Assembly: GCA_007449985.2 (NCBI GenBank)
Contig: VIIQ02000768.1
Coordinates: 183,431 to 247,430 of the forward strand
Source of the DNA: Desmodesmus armatus
Lineage: Eukaryota > Chlorophyta > Chlorophyceae > Sphaeropleales > Scenedesmaceae
Length of the DNA: 64,000 nucleotides
Reading direction: 5' to 3'
Positions within the stretch are counted from its first letter, which is position 1, and each line of letters starts with the position of its first letter. Of the stretch, positions 27,495 through 40,189 are shown in pieces. The position numbers were made by a program, and so were the translations under genes. Below the pieces are notes generated by a model that saw only the letters and a list, made by a program, of their open reading frames with translations, did no database searches and was not told the origin of the DNA.

Positions 27495-30400
27495 TGTGTG
27501 TGCTGAGCTGCAGGAGTTGCGCGGCGCTGACAACAGCTGGCAAGACACCTAATGGAAGAAAGTGGACACTTACTGCTGCTGATGTTGGCAGGAAGCCCTC
27601 TCTTGTGTCAAAACACTCATGCAGCGGCCGTGAGGTTTTGTAGACCGTGCAGGTCGTGCACAGCAGCAGCAGCAGCAGCAGCAGGAGGGAGGACGCCATC
27701 ATGCACTGGCAGTGTGTAGGCATCAGGGTGTCTCTGGGGGGCTCCCTGCGTGTGTCGTGTGCATCGGCAGCAGCAGCAGCCCCCGATTATGACGGCTGTC
27801 ACACAAAGGCCCTTCAGTCAAGGTGACCGGGTGTCAGTTTGACCAGCTGGTACGGCCCTGTTTAGGCCACAGGGCTGGGCGGCTAGGGTGGCTGCTGCTT
27901 TGTTGCCTGCACACTGTGGCACATGCTTGGGGGGTCCCCTGTGCCGGCTGGGGTGCGGGGCAGAGCAGTGACGTTATTGGTTCATTGTAACAGCTCTGTG
28001 GGTACTACATGGCTGATGTGTGAGTAACAGGGGGAGGTGCCTGGGAAACAACACCAGAGAGGCGGTGCTGGTCTGTTGGCAAAAGAAACACCCTGATGGC
28101 CTCAAGTTTCAAACCAAAGCACTGATGCAGGCAAGCCACCTTTTTGTCAGCACTTCAAGCCCAGTCTTGTCAAGTCCAAGCTTTGCAGTAAAGTTACAAA
28201 GGCCAATGTGTCTTCAGCATTGTTGTCAGCATTCCTTGTGCATTGATCCTTTGCATTGCCGTCCACAGGAATCCACCACAAAAATCTACCGCACAAGACA
28301 CATGTGGTCTGTCATGTACATGACAGAAATTACTGGGCCCATAAGGCTACTACTGGCCATACAAACAGCCACGTTTGTAACTAATACTTATAAACAGGAA
28401 GGTGCACCACAACAAAATCAATGGCACTGAGCCACAAAGAGAAGGGCAGCAGGGAAAACTGCCCTTCTCGAGATTCAGCCCGAATTCAGTGCATGTGGCA
28501 TGTGCAGACTACGATCACGGTCAGTACCGGCAATACCAGAGCAGGAACAAGACAAGCACTAAGCAGCTAGGGTAGCAGCTGGTACATGCAAAAAGCAGCT
28601 GATATAGAGTAAGGGCCATCACAGCGACAGCACTGGTTACCCTACCAGAAAGGCTTGGTACGCCAGGCAGCGGCAGCACTGCAGCTCTGCGCATGCAGCA
28701 TGAAAATAGCCGACGTTGCCAGCATTGCTACACGGATAAATCCAATCAATCCAGAGACACTAAGGCACATCCACTTGAAAGCACCTGCAGCAGCAGGGGC
28801 CTACCGCCGCCGAGCAGCATGCGGATCGCCACACCTACTACTTCCACACTATTTCTGTGCCCAGCAGCCATCATGTGGCGTCAGCAACAGCAAGCTGCAG
28901 AGCCATCTGTGCTTGCAAGCGCAATTATGTGACGGCTGTGCACAGAATGGTTTCAGATCTGCCCTGCAGAAGCACAGCATGCACTAGCCACAGCACCACA
29001 GCAGTGGCCCACCAAGCACAGCACAGCACTACGGCATGGATGCAAGTGAATGGCTGAGGTGAAAAGTAAAGCATCAAGCGAAACCACAGCACCGCGGTAA
29101 TATGCCCAAGACGACACACGCGACAGACTACATACCCCATGATGCAGACCCCCTCCCCAGCCCTTTTGCAATGCATTGCCCGCGCACTGCACACCTTGGA
29201 AACTTTCCGATATCGTACAGCAGTGTGGGTGCTGCAGCAGCAGCTAACCGCAATGCATGTGCAGCTGCATGCAATGCAGCATGAGCAATCCGGACAATGC
29301 CACAGCACAGCACACAGCACTCACTCCCTTGATGCTCCCAGTAGCCTGTGCTGCACACATCTGTCTATAAAGCATGGATGCATGGGGATGCAGGTGTTGC
29401 TGTCGCCCTCTTGTGCAGCGACAGCAGCAGCAGCAGCAGCAACAACAGCATTGTAAGGTACTACCTAACACTCCCATACAGCCAAGCTGAAGACAGACAT
29501 ACGGACGTCACAGGACAGCCGTCACTCAGGCAGGCATTGGCTGCATGTATGTATGCACATCCAGCCTGCCATCATGCACACATCACACTTCTGGACACTA
29601 CTAGCCTTGCACTGAACAAGGCTGCAGCAGGTGGTGCAAGGACCGGATCTGCAGTGCATTGGCCTGCTGCAGCCATAACAAACTGCAGAGCTTTGCACCA
29701 ACTGCAGGGGTTCTACTGTCAAAAGCATGGAACTCTTGGCTAAGCCAAGAGGCTCCTCCCAATCATCCTTCTTCTTCAGGGTCTTGCTGTGAGCAGCAAG
29801 CTATCTGTGCGCAGGAATAAAGCTATCAGAATAAATCGTTGTGCCCCAGCCCGTGCCGGAACCGCTCAAACAGGTTTCCAGGGTGCTGCGGCACACAGTA
29901 CCAGTGTTTAACTCTGGCGCTTTTTTGTTTTTAGGGTGTTGCTGAGCAAAAACACTGGTTGTAAAACTCAGTGCATGATGGCACGTGCACAGTGCAGCAC
30001 CAGACAGTGCCACCACGTGCTGGGTCCCCTCCCCTCCCCAAAGATGGTCCCGTGCCATGATCGCACTAGATCCCCACGACCTGAACACAGGAAAGGAAAG
30101 AAGAGCGTCACCAGCTTCCCATCCCTGCCCCACCGCAAACGCGCATACACTATGTGCTCACGCGCCGCAAAAGCACACACACAGCCTCTTTGTCTTAACA
30201 GGCACACGCCCGCAAAAACTCCGCGCCTTGGCAAAAACTCTTGGCACAAACAGAAAAAACAATGCAGTTGGCCAACCTGCAGCAGCAGCCGCAGGTGGCG
30301 TGACATTCCGCACAGCAGGACGACCCTACTGCCGCTGCTGTGTGAAGCAGGATGCTGTGTGAAGCAGGACGCTTCACTGCAGGACTTCTACAGTACACCG

Positions 30401-30746
30401 CACCTAGCGGCACACATACACAAGCTCAGTGACATGCACTGAAAGTAGATAAAAACCTCTACATGCAGCACTGCCACGCAGTCAGCATGGCAAGAGCTGC
30501 ACGCAGTCATGGGTGGATGACACCAAGAATGCACCCAGAGGACGACCACCCGTCCAACACGAAGTGTCGCTGCACACCGACTGGCAAACCGGCTGCGGCA
30601 GCAGCACGATGCAACGCCCCCAGTCACAGCGTTTGCGCAGCCTCAAGATCAATATGGCCAGCCAGAAGTTGCGCATGGTCAGCAACAGCGGCAGTAGCAC
30701 AGCAGGGCACACACACACTTAGCTTACAGGCATCACCTGCTGACCT
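27494..30746. other. Intergenic region without a defended gene
   Basis: The open frames here look like chance. Two small perfect hairpins are visible: 28439-28469 (11-bp stem, 9-base loop) and 29733-29751 (8-bp stem, TAA loop). Short CAG tracts occur at 27660-27685 and 29424-29445. No tRNA or rRNA was recognised. Confidence 0.4.
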
Positions 30747-33285
30747 CTAAGGCTCCAGGAAAAGCTCCAGTTGCTGCACCATCTTGCCTGCAAGTGACCT
30801 ACAGCCTGTCCAGGATACTGGCAGGCGCATATCACCAAACAAGCGGTACCCCTCACAGAGCCATGTCGCAGTCGGAGGCGACAGGGTACCCTGTGGCTGG
30901 GCAGAATGTGTGCAGCCGCACCGACCTCGCCTCAGTGTCCACAGCCCTTGGGGGTGTGCTGCGCAGCTGCTGCACCCTGCTGAACTCGCCTGCAAGAAAA
31001 CTAGACCTGCGGGGGGTCACATCTGCTGCTTGGCTGGCTGAGGAGCCCACCTCCTGGCGTGCTGGTGTGCTGGGGGCCTCCTGCAGCAGCGCGCCAGCCG
31101 CTGCTGCTGCAGCTGATGGTGTGGAGGGTGCGCCATCCGATGCCAATGCGTCTGCCAGGCGGTGTGAGGCAGCACCCATGAGGCCACCTGCTGCTGTAGT
31201 GTTGTTGTTGCTGCTGCTGCGGCGGCCGCTGGCGGCGTCGGAGATGGTCAGCACGGCAAACATCCGCTGCCACTCCTTGTCAGCGTGGAGGTCCAGTGTG
31301 ACAGGCCGGGGCTGTCAGGCTGCTCTACTGCTGCTGCTGCTGCTGCTGGCTGGGGCGCCTCAGGTGAGGTAGGCAGGGAGGCAACCTGTTGCGAGGCAGC
31401 AGGGACGGCCAGCGCAAAGCAGCAGTTGGTGTCATTAGGGGTTGGCATGTGCACAAAATGTGGCAACGCTTGTGGCAGTATGCTTGCGCTTGGCAATGCA
31501 AAGCAGTATGCTTGCTGTGACTGGCAGCTGGCTGCAGGACAGCAATGCTTTGAGTGCAGACATACAGGATTTGCATGGAAGAATATAAACCTCAAGTCAC
31601 ATGCATTTGCATACATGCCACAACAACGACCATGAGAATGTGATGGTATACATGCGCATATGCTTGCAGTGTGTGCAAGCATACTAACAGCAACGTGCTT
31701 ACTTGGTCCCTGCTGCTGCTGCCGCCTGCGCTGCGGCTGCCTGCGCTGGCCCTGCGTGCGCTTGGGTTCTGGTCCTGGTCCCTCCGCTTCTCCCTGCTGC
31801 TGCGTGCTGCATCCTGCGCACTGCTGCCAGCTGCTGGTGTGGCTGTGGCTGCTGCGCGCTCCTGCTGTGCTGAGCTGCTTGCGCGGCCACCTGAGCAACG
31901 GAAAGGGGCGCACAGCGGAGGTACACACAGGACAGCAGACGGAATCGGCAGCAGGTCAGGCAACTGCAAGAGCTTTGTGCTGACGACATGCAGACTTGTA
32001 AACCTGTGCCTGTGGTGCACATGTTCGTTGCTTGCACCAAGACAATGCCTCCAACTTGCTGGCCATTGTGCTGCCACATGCCATGCTTAGAGCGAGGCAG
32101 ATGTAACCCCACACAGTTTGCTTGCAACTGCCTGGTGCTTCAGTTTGCTTGCAGCTGCGGTTTGCTTGCAGCAGTCTGCGGCAACAGTTTGCTTGCACTG
32201 CTTTGCTGCATTGCGCATGGCAGCTATCACATTGAGAGAATGTCAGTAGGGATAGCAAGCTGATGGATGCTGCTGCTGCTGCATGAGCGCCCCTCACCTG
32301 CGCTGCTGGTGCCTGCTGCTGCTGTGGTGTTGCCTGCTGTGCCTGCTGCGCTCTGGCGGGAAGTGATGTAGGCCACTTCAGCAGCAAGGTCATGGTCCTG
32401 CGCAAAACAGCACCACACAATCCGACAAAACGGTCATGGCAGGTGGTGACTGGTGCGCATGCACACGGCCCTCAGCACCCCTGCCCTGCTGCTGAGAAGT
32501 TGCATCCCATCATGAGCACTACCATGAGGAAGGTCAGACCGTCTGGAAGCTGTGACAGTTTCCACCCTGGATCCAGTGCAACTACGATTGGGCAGGTACA
32601 CTTGCAGCAGGTTTGAAAGGACACCTCTAGGTCAACAACACTGCCAGCACATGCAACTGCAACTGCAACTGCCTGCCTCACCTTCTCGAGACCCTCATAG
32701 GTCAGCAGTGCCTCCAGGGCTGACTTGGCAGTGTTGGGTGAAGCTGCTGCTGTGCTGGACCTGCCATCAGCCCGCTTGCCCTGCACAAGTGGAGCAGCAG
32801 AGGACGATGCAGCAGTATCTCTGCTTGAGCAGGCTGATGTTTTCTAGGGCGTCTGCTAAGGATGATGTACGTCCAGTAACGTCACGACAGAGCCACTGGC
32901 ATGCTGCATGCAGGGTTGAGTGCCGGGTACGTTGGTTGACCAGAGCAGTACAGGCTGCAGCAGTGTGCACGCAAGCATCCACGACCACCTGCTGCCTTGA
33001 AAGACTGTTAGATACACGGCTCACCCTTTTAAGGCCTGTCGAGGGTGAAGCAGCGCCGTTGGTGCTGTCTGTGCCTGTGTCGTGCCTGCGCTTCCTGGCA
33101 CTGCTGTGGTGGAGCTGCTGCAGGGAGGCCAGGCCTGCTGCTCCAGGCCTGACGTGACAGGACGTTGGCAGGTGGTCAGCCAGGGGCGTAAGGCCACGCA
33201 GCTTCTTGCTGGCTGGCGGGGAGGACAGGCAACCTGAGCCGATGGATGAATCTTCAAACAAGCGCTTGGAGAGTGTCACGGTCAT
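30747..33285 (-). CDS. Unidentified serine- and basic-rich protein
   Basis: The minus-strand model has exons in consistent phase: 33285-33025 (starts MTVTLSKRLFEDSSIGSG, ends STGLKR, donor GTGAGC), 32780-32682 (GKRADGRSSTAAASPNTAKS to LTYEGLEK), 32397-32298 (DHDLAAEVAYITSRQ...), 31890-31703 (SSREKRRDQDQNPSARRASA inside) and from 31311 downward (PRPVTLDLHADKEWQRMFAV then LTISDAASGRR). The end is unclear. The last frame stops at 30853, or splices at a GTGAGG to a short exon ending near 30747 that holds GKMVQQLELFLEP in one frame. The low-complexity, Arg/Ser/Ala-rich make-up suggests a nuclear or regulatory protein, but I name no family. The start is the first ATG of a frame with good composition. 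Confidence 0.45.
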
Positions 33286-35190
33286 GGCGTTCTCCTTGTT
33301 GCCCGGAGCTGGAACAGCAAAGGACGTTTGAAGTCAGTCCAAGGCAGCAGCAGCGTTGGACGTAGGCCCCTGTGTGGGTTTCGTTCAAGCACCGAAAGTG
33401 ACCGAGCTGCTTCAGCCGCGTGGCACACCTGCCCGCATGCAGCTTGATGAAACGTTGAAACTGCAGCCACAACTTGGTTTGAAAACGTTGTGGGGCTGGG
33501 AAGCGTGTTGTTGAGAAACGGAAAGTAGTCAAGGCAGCAGGAGTCAACGCAAAAGGAGAACAAACGTGAGAGTGATGGCTGCTCAAGTTGGTTGCACTCC
33601 AAGGACACTAGGGAAACCGTTTGCCCATGTGTTTGAACATGGTGAAACCTTTGGCCCAGAACCGCGATAAGCTTCAGATGACACACTTCAGCTTATTGCA
33701 AGTTGTATTAAGCAAGACGACTGACTGTTGGTTTGATGGCAAGAGTGTGACCCGGATGAGAACGGGCCTCCATTCAAACCCAGGCTGGCCCAGCCTGTCA
33801 ACTGATTCAACGATTTGGTGGTGGATGCATCCACTCAAATTCATGCCCTGGCCGTCAAGCAATAGACAACAGACTGCAACGACCCTGCCAGTACATATTG
33901 TATGGTCAGCTCAGCTTGGCAGCTAATTGGCGTCCAGAGAGGCACCACTACCAATACTAGTATACTGCGGCAGCTGGTGCGCCTGGCAAAAGGAAGCAGT
34001 TTTTCGTCTTCTGCTGATCAGTTGCATTACATAAATGCACATCCACAGTGTTTGTACACCAACAGGCCAGCACAGCATCGTCCGCTCCACATAACTGCCA
34101 TTCAACACCCCTGCTCAGCAGTGCTAGCCCTGTCCTGCCACCACACTGTTACCCTGCACTACTCGGCGATGGTCCTGTGCTGGGTGCAGCAGTCACACGT
34201 TGTGTATGCATGTCACACAAAAACGACACACCTCATATACTGCTTCCCTGCAATTGCAATGAGCCTGAGGGTGACCATCACACAGGTGATATGCTCCCAG
34301 CAACATGCCTGCTGTTCCAGTAGTGCAACACTGTTGGACAGCGCCAAAAAGAGCAAAGTCACACAGTGGTTGAGATACAGAGCTGTTTCTCAGTATCAGC
34401 AAGCCTCCCAGGCAGGCCCTGAACGGGAGGACATAGCCCCTGAGGGGCTACGTCCAAACACACCAAACTTGCTTCCGGCCCCCGGCAGTCGGGGTTACTT
34501 GCCTGAATTGTGTGGCCAACCGGTGGGGGTGCGCCCTCCCTAAGAACCTTTCAAAAAATCCCACCTCAAGTACGGCCCTACGGCTAGTACAACCACCCTC
34601 CAAGCCTACACCATCCATCCCTGGAGCAGATGCTCAGCTGGGCCTCAGTGCAAGCATGCGATGCAGATGCATTGACAGTTCACGCTTGTCAGTGAAGCCA
34701 CAAGCACAAGGGATGCTTGTGCAAACACCAACACTAGGAATGCCCACCCCTTTCTGCCATGGCATACGATCATAGCATGGCTTATGGTTAGTTGCGGAAC
34801 CACATGGTGTGGCTAGAAAAAACAGCGAAGTGACAGGCTCACTGGAATGCCCAAAACAACTACCCAACAAGACCACACAGTGGCGTGGCCCCCTGCATCC
34901 CACTGCAGAGCCAAGAGCCAGCCCTGCTGACCTGGGTCGGGCGATAGTGGGCCTACTGACTCACACCACCAGTGCCAAATGTGGTGCAGATGGTGGCGAG
35001 GTGTGGGCCGTCTTCATGGCTGTTCATGGGCCGTCACTGACCAAACACGCAGTTGCAGTGCTGTGGTGTGCTGTCTTGTGGCTGCATCCCTGGCTGCTAC
35101 TGCTGCTGCTGGTGGTGGGACGAACTCAGCACCACACAGCCGTGTGGGGTGTGTGAGGTGGGTCGAATGCAAAGGTTGGCTGATTTGAGG
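33286..35190. other. Intergenic region with palindromic patch
   Basis: No gene was recognised. At 34430-34525 several short perfect palindromes cluster (for example TAGCCCCTGAGGGGCTA and CCCCGGCAGTCGGGG), unlike the surrounding sequence. Confidence 0.35.
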
Positions 35191-38100
35191 TCACTCAAAC
35201 ATCGAGACATCTCCCTTGCCCGCGCGAAGCACTTCTGGCTGCGACCCAGTCATATCCACCACCTGAACAGACCAGCAAGCAGCGGCAGCAGGAAAAGCAG
35301 TAGGAGTGGAAGCAGAAGGAAGGAAGGGGCAGAAGCAGAAGCGGAAGCAGCTAAAACAGACTTCACTAGTTGTTGGCTTGTGACCCATAAATCTTGGCCA
35401 CAACACATACACGTCTTGCTCTACGGGTACGTTTCTACTGGGTCTGGTTGCAACGCAGTCGCAACTGGACGGTCGCAAATAATCCTGGTTGCGACTCAGG
35501 TGTCACGTTTCTGCTGGCAGTCGCGTCACAGTGTCAGCAGTAGCGTTGCAGCGCTTTGCTGGCTCTACAGAGTGTTACAGGCCAAGTCGCGCCCGAAATG
35601 TTTAATCATATAGTTGTTCAAACACTTTGAGTGCCTCAGCACACTTGCGACTCCTTCACAAACCTCAGGGGTACCTCTGGACCCAAGTCGCGACCTGCCC
35701 AGTTGGCGACCTGGTTGCAACTGGGTTGCGACCGCGAGTCATGTTTCTACTGAGGTTGCAACCACGTCTCAAGAGTTGCAACGCGGTTGCAACTCCCAGT
35801 AGAAACGGCGTCTAAGGCATCCCTTCTGTCGGCATGCCCAACCCCCAACCGCAAACCTTGGACCCCACTGGCGTTGAAAGCCCTTCCATTTGCCAGCACT
35901 CACTACAAGCACTCACCGACGAGGGTCGTGTCTTGCGCTGCCCCACTGCCACTATGAAGTCCAGCCCCCTGTTGCCGTACATGTCCATGAGGGTCCCCAT
36001 GCCCCAACCAGTCATTGCGCTGCCTTCAAGTCCCTATGCCCCAACCCCAGCCCTCAATCCAGTGCCCCCCCCCCCCCCCGCCTCCTCACCCTTGACCCTC
36101 CCCCCCTTGTCAGCACTCACCGATGATGGCCGTGTCTTGCGCTGCCCCACTTCCACAACAAAGCCCAGCCCCCTGTTGGCATAACGGTCCAGAGCCCCCC
36201 CCCCTCGGGGCTCTTGTCGGTGTCCTGTCTTCAAGTCCCTATGCCCCAACCGCAGCCCTCAAGAGGTCCGCCCCCTGCTCCCCCCCTCCATTTCCCCCGG
36301 GGCAACCTTGCTCAACCCTTGCACCCCCCCCCTCCTATCTCACTGTCACCCCCCCCCCCCTCGTCAGCACTTACCGACGAGGGTCTTGTCTTGCGCTGCC
36401 CCACTTCCACTATGAAGTCCAGCCCCCTGTTGCCATACATGTCCATGAGTGTCCCTGTGTCTGGCACCAGGTACTCATCCTCACTCATGTCTATACTGGG
36501 CACGTGTATGCTGTGGCTCAAAAGAGGGTTGCCAAGAGCTGTGATAAGCATCTGGTGCGGCAGTGTAACAAACAGGACAAGGGACAATGTCAACGAGACT
36601 GAGCGGCTACATCACACAGAGGTCGTCCCAAAACTAGAGCAGCTGGCTCGGCAAGCGGGACGAGGTTCAGCGGTAGATTGTGTTCATAGAGCCAGCAACA
36701 GCGGTGGAAGCGTCACTTCCACAGCACTCCTCAAGCCGCCGGCTCAGGTTGCAGCCAACCACTGCTGTCTCCCAGTATCACAGAGTACAGAGAACGGTTG
36801 TTTCCAGAAGACGCCTTCTACAGGGCTTCCGGATTCGCCCCCCTTTCCAGAAGGCCACTGCTGGAAGGGGGGGGGGGTGTTTCCCACTGGGCTTCTGAAA
36901 CCCAAGCTTCCAGAACCCCGGAAACTCACTTCTGCAAGGACTCTCAAACTAATGACGGTTGCAGCCAACCACTGATGTTTGCCAGTATCACGGAGCATGT
37001 GCCTCTCACCTGTGCGATGGGTTCATCAGGGTACCTGACCCCCACACTCTTGCGTTTCTGCGTCTTGCCCTTCTTGAAGTCCACCACTTGGCTGGGCAGG
37101 TTCTTGCTGGCAGGCAGGATGATGGTGTACTGCACACACATAGCGACATGGGCACAGACACACCAAAATGGGCACAGACACAGCGACATGTCTATAGAAG
37201 TGGAAAGGAATAAAGGCAATAAGGACACGTTTTGAAGCCGCGCGCGAGCAGGAAGTGTTTTCCTTCGCCGAAACAGGGGCTGGGGAGGGGCTGCGCCAAG
37301 TAAGGGATTCATTGTGGGAAGTTGTGTGCTGCTGTGCTGGCAGGTTCCTGCTAGCAAGCACGCACGATAATGGTGTTCTACAGCAGTACTGCACAGACAC
37401 CCAAAATGAAAAATGATGGGTGTTGATGACACCAGAGGAAATCAAAGCCACACGTGAGCAGCAAGGGTTGGATCCAGACGTTGCCAAAGAAGGGCGGGCT
37501 GCGCCTGTAAGGGACGCACTGAGGAAAGGGAGGTGCTGCGGCGCTGCCAGGTTGTTGCTGGCAGGCATGTGAGGCTGTACACATGCTTAGCACAGCGCTC
37601 ATCTTCAAGACGCTAGTACAGTATGACAGCGCCCCCCCCCCCCCCTCAGAGCCCTCCCGACCACTCCCCGGCCCTGGCAACAACCACCGCCCCCCCCCCC
37701 CCCAAAGACCCCCCCCCCCCCCCCCCGGGACCACCGGACTGCTCTGTAACACTCACCGGTCCTGGCAGCAGCCGCCGCGCCACACCAAACCAATCTGGCT
37801 CGCCTGGTTGCGTGGGTATGGGGAACCCCGTTGTATAGGTGGAAATGTCGTTGAAGCCCCCCACCAAAATGCTGAGCTGCTTTTTGGGTGCCAGCTCCAT
37901 TACGTTGAACAGCTTGAGTGCTGCTACCTTGTTGTTGAGGTCACACACCACGGCTGGCAGGCTGTCGGTAGGAATTATCCCCAGCTGTGTTGAGGATGAA
38001 AGGGGGAGGGGGAGGGGGTGGGGGTGGGGGTGGGGGTTGAGGGTCAGCACATCAGCACAATGGGCAGGGGTATGAGGGAATAGGGGAGGGTGGCGGCGGT

Positions 38101-38652
38101 GGCGGTAAAAGAAAACATGTGGATGGCTATCAGCTCCTTCTTGGGTGCCAGCTCCATTACGTTGGACAGGTTGAGTGCTGCTACCTCGTTGCTCAGGTCG
38201 CACACCATGGTTGGCAGGCTGGCAGTAGGGATAAGCCCCAGCTGTGTTGAGGGTAGAGGGAGCGGAAGTGGGGGTGGGGCAGAGGGTGGCAGTGCAGGGG
38301 GGAGGGAGGGGGGGTGTCAGCCAGAAAATGGTGGGTGGGGAGTCTAGGATGGGGCCTTGTACAAGAGTATCAGATGCTTCCTGGGTGCCAGCTCCGATAC
38401 TTAGTAAAACAGGGGGAGCCACCTGCCGCTCACCCCTCCCTGCTTGACCAGCTGCATGCACAACACACATCTCTCTACGGGTTCACTTGGACTGCCACTC
38501 ACCCCTCCCTGCTTGAGCAGGTCCACCACTGGCTCCAGCCTCCAGGTGTCGCTGCCGTCCTTCTGCAGCTGTATGCACAGCACCTCATGCACCAGCCGCT
38601 GACCTATGCCAGCACGCTTCAGGCTCTTGTGGCTCTTGGTGGCACAAACAAC
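35191..38652 (-). CDS. YciO/YrdC-family protein (threonylcarbamoyl-AMP synthase superfamily), 5' end unresolved
   Basis: Minus-strand exons, all phase 0: 38652-38503, 37984-37757, 37129-37010, 36551-36375, 35262-35191 (TGA at 35193-35191). Together they encode 248 residues. The order matches the YciO/YrdC fold: GGLGIIPTDSLPAVVCDLNN (the PTDS nucleotide-binding start), LSILVGGFNDISTYTTG, YTIILPASKNLPSQVV, KRKSVGVRYPDEPIAQMLIT with the KRxSVGVR basic motif, NPLLSHSIHV, TRPSSVVDMTGSQPEVLR and the end AGKGDVSMFE. YrdC proteins make threonylcarbamoyl-AMP for t6A tRNA modification. YciO relatives are more distant, and I place this one nearer YciO from the PTDS and SVGVR forms. An N-terminal piece with KSHKSLKRAG precedes the domain. 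An organelle-targeting leader may lie upstream (38653-39900) but was not found. Partial exon copies flank most exons. Confidence 0.8.
35430..35807. mobile_element. MITE-like element with terminal inverted repeats
   Basis: CGTTTCTACTGGG at 35430 is matched in inverse by CCCAGTAGAAACG ending at 35807. The symmetry continues inward through GTTGCAAC and CGCAAC blocks (imperfect TIRs of 30 or more bases). The interior is full of GTTGC(A/G)AC and its complement, so the 378-base element can fold back on itself. It has no coding capacity and sits in the last intron of the YciO-like gene. No clear target duplication was seen. Confidence 0.65.
35905..36470 (-). repeat. YciO-like gene exon 4 with two 3' partial copies
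   Basis: On the minus strand MDMYGNRGLDFIVEVGQRKT and RPSS with a donor occur in the full exon (36551-36375). Changed forms recur at about 36190-36115 (DRYANRGLGFVVEVGQRKT) and 35990-35915 (GNRGLDFIVAVGQRKT). Copies keep the splice donor but not the acceptor. Confidence 0.8.
36794..36937 (-). repeat. TTCCGGAAG-type dispersed repeat, copy 2
   Basis: This is the reverse complement of the repeat at 853-1000, including the poly-C/G run next to the CCAGCAGTGGCC core. It lies in the intron between YciO-like exons 3 and 4. Confidence 0.6.
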
Positions 38653-38990
38653 CTGCAGAGAACAGGGAAAAGGAATATGTGTGTGGGGGGTGGGGGGGGT
38701 GAAAGGGGGGTGGGGAGGCGCGCAGGCATTGAGTCATATGCCAACACGCTTCAGGCTCTTGTGGCTCTTGGTGGCACGAACAACCTGCTGAGAGCAGGAA
38801 AGGGGGACAAATGGTGAGGGAGGGGGGGGGGGAGCGGAGGGTGAGGGGGGGGGGGAGAGCGGAGGGTGAGGAGGGGGGAGTCACTGAGGTGTTCAGACAG
38901 TGGCTGGTGGGTCATATGCTGGCGCAAAAAAAAATGCTGGCGCGCTTCAGGCTCTTGTGGCCCTTGCTTGCATCTGCTGGGAGCAGGGGG
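38100..38990 (-). repeat. Partial copies of YciO-like gene exons 1 and 2
   Basis: Exon 2 has a diverged 5' copy at about 38245-38110 (LIPTASLPTMVCDLSNEVAA then NVMELAPKKE) and a shorter relic near 38400-38350. Exon 1 (38652-38503) has relics of its start, VV(R/C)ATKSHKSLKRVG, at about 38795-38740 and 38980-38935. So the 5' copies lie upstream in the minus orientation. Confidence 0.7.
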
Positions 38991-40189
38991 AGGGGGTGAG
39001 CGCGGGGTGGAGGCAGGGGTTGGGAAGGTATGGACTGTGGAGGTTGATGATGGGGAGGAGTGGCTCAACTGCTGCGCAACTTCAGGCGTCCAAAGTTGGG
39101 TCGTGTGCTATTGTGGCTCTGCCCCACTTGCTGCCCCTAACAACAATTGCCTGCTGCTGACGAAGCCTGGGATGCATGAGTAACACGATGATGCTGAATT
39201 ACACGTCCAGATACAGCCTGCCTGGGTGTGGCTTCAGCTAAGGCGGGACAAAAGAGGCGCAGCAGCAATGCTGCCGTGGCACGCTGCTGCTCACCTGCGG
39301 ATGTAGCTGCTGCTGTTGAGATGGGAAGACAAGCGACCCTGAACTCCTGTGGTGCCTGTGAGACAGCTGCTGTAGCTGTTGCTGCATAGCAAGCTCCATG
39401 GCATACGTGGCAAGGCTGTGCAGCACACTGGTGTCGGAAAATCGTCAGATCAGTTTGCCTTGTATGGAAGGAGGCAATGTGAACAACAACAGTCAGGGGC
39501 ATGCCTTTGAGCAACCACAAAGCGGTCACGACGCAAGAGTTGGCATTTGCCGTGTTGCGATTACTCACCCCCTGTTTGGCCACCACGTTTGGGAACGATG
39601 AAGCCCTGGATCGGCCACCCAAACTCCCGGCATCATCTCTGTCACAAATATTTCACCAGAAGTCGAGCAGGGCTCCATCGTGATCACGTCCGTGTTCGCC
39701 CCTTTCTGCAGCTGTGCCTTTGTGGCCGCTCTAGTGCTGTGTTTGAGCTGAAGTTCGCGAGCTTTACTGCTTTGGAAGGCTTCTGCGCACTACCGGTGCG
39801 TCTACATGCGCACAGGCTTCGTTCAGGGTTGTTTTGCATGAGCAGCACTGCAAGCATGCTCTTTGCACATGTTCATACTTGGAACGTGCTCTGGGGTGCT
39901 CAGGCGCGTGATGGGCCATGATGGAGTTGGACAGCGAGAGGGGGCAGCATCTTTGGATGCCACTGCAGGCTGGTGCCCTATGCTCACCAGCATGCCTGAT
40001 CGACTGCCTGCTGCTTCAGGTGTGAATAATGAAATACCATGTTTGTGTTTGATGCATCTGCAGGCGAGCTGGGTGGCAGGGGGAGCCTCTGACAGGCTAC
40101 CTTGACAGCGGCAGGACAGCAAGGCAGGCGGCCCATCAGCACCCAGCACAGTACAGCAGGGGCCGTAGTGCAGCAGCATCCCTTCCAGC
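38991..40189. other. Divergent intergenic region
   Basis: This lies between the minus-strand YciO-like gene and the plus-strand CDPK. It should hold the CDPK promoter and the missing first exon of the YciO-like gene. A minus-strand frame from about 39840 (MQNNPERSLCACRRTGSAQK...) has a leader-like composition, but its phase does not fit the next exon. Confidence 0.3.

Noticed and set aside
32227..33285. CUE-domain ubiquitin-binding protein as identity for the minus-strand gene
   Set aside because: Only the first 25 residues recall such plant proteins; the CUE signature itself was not found in later exons.
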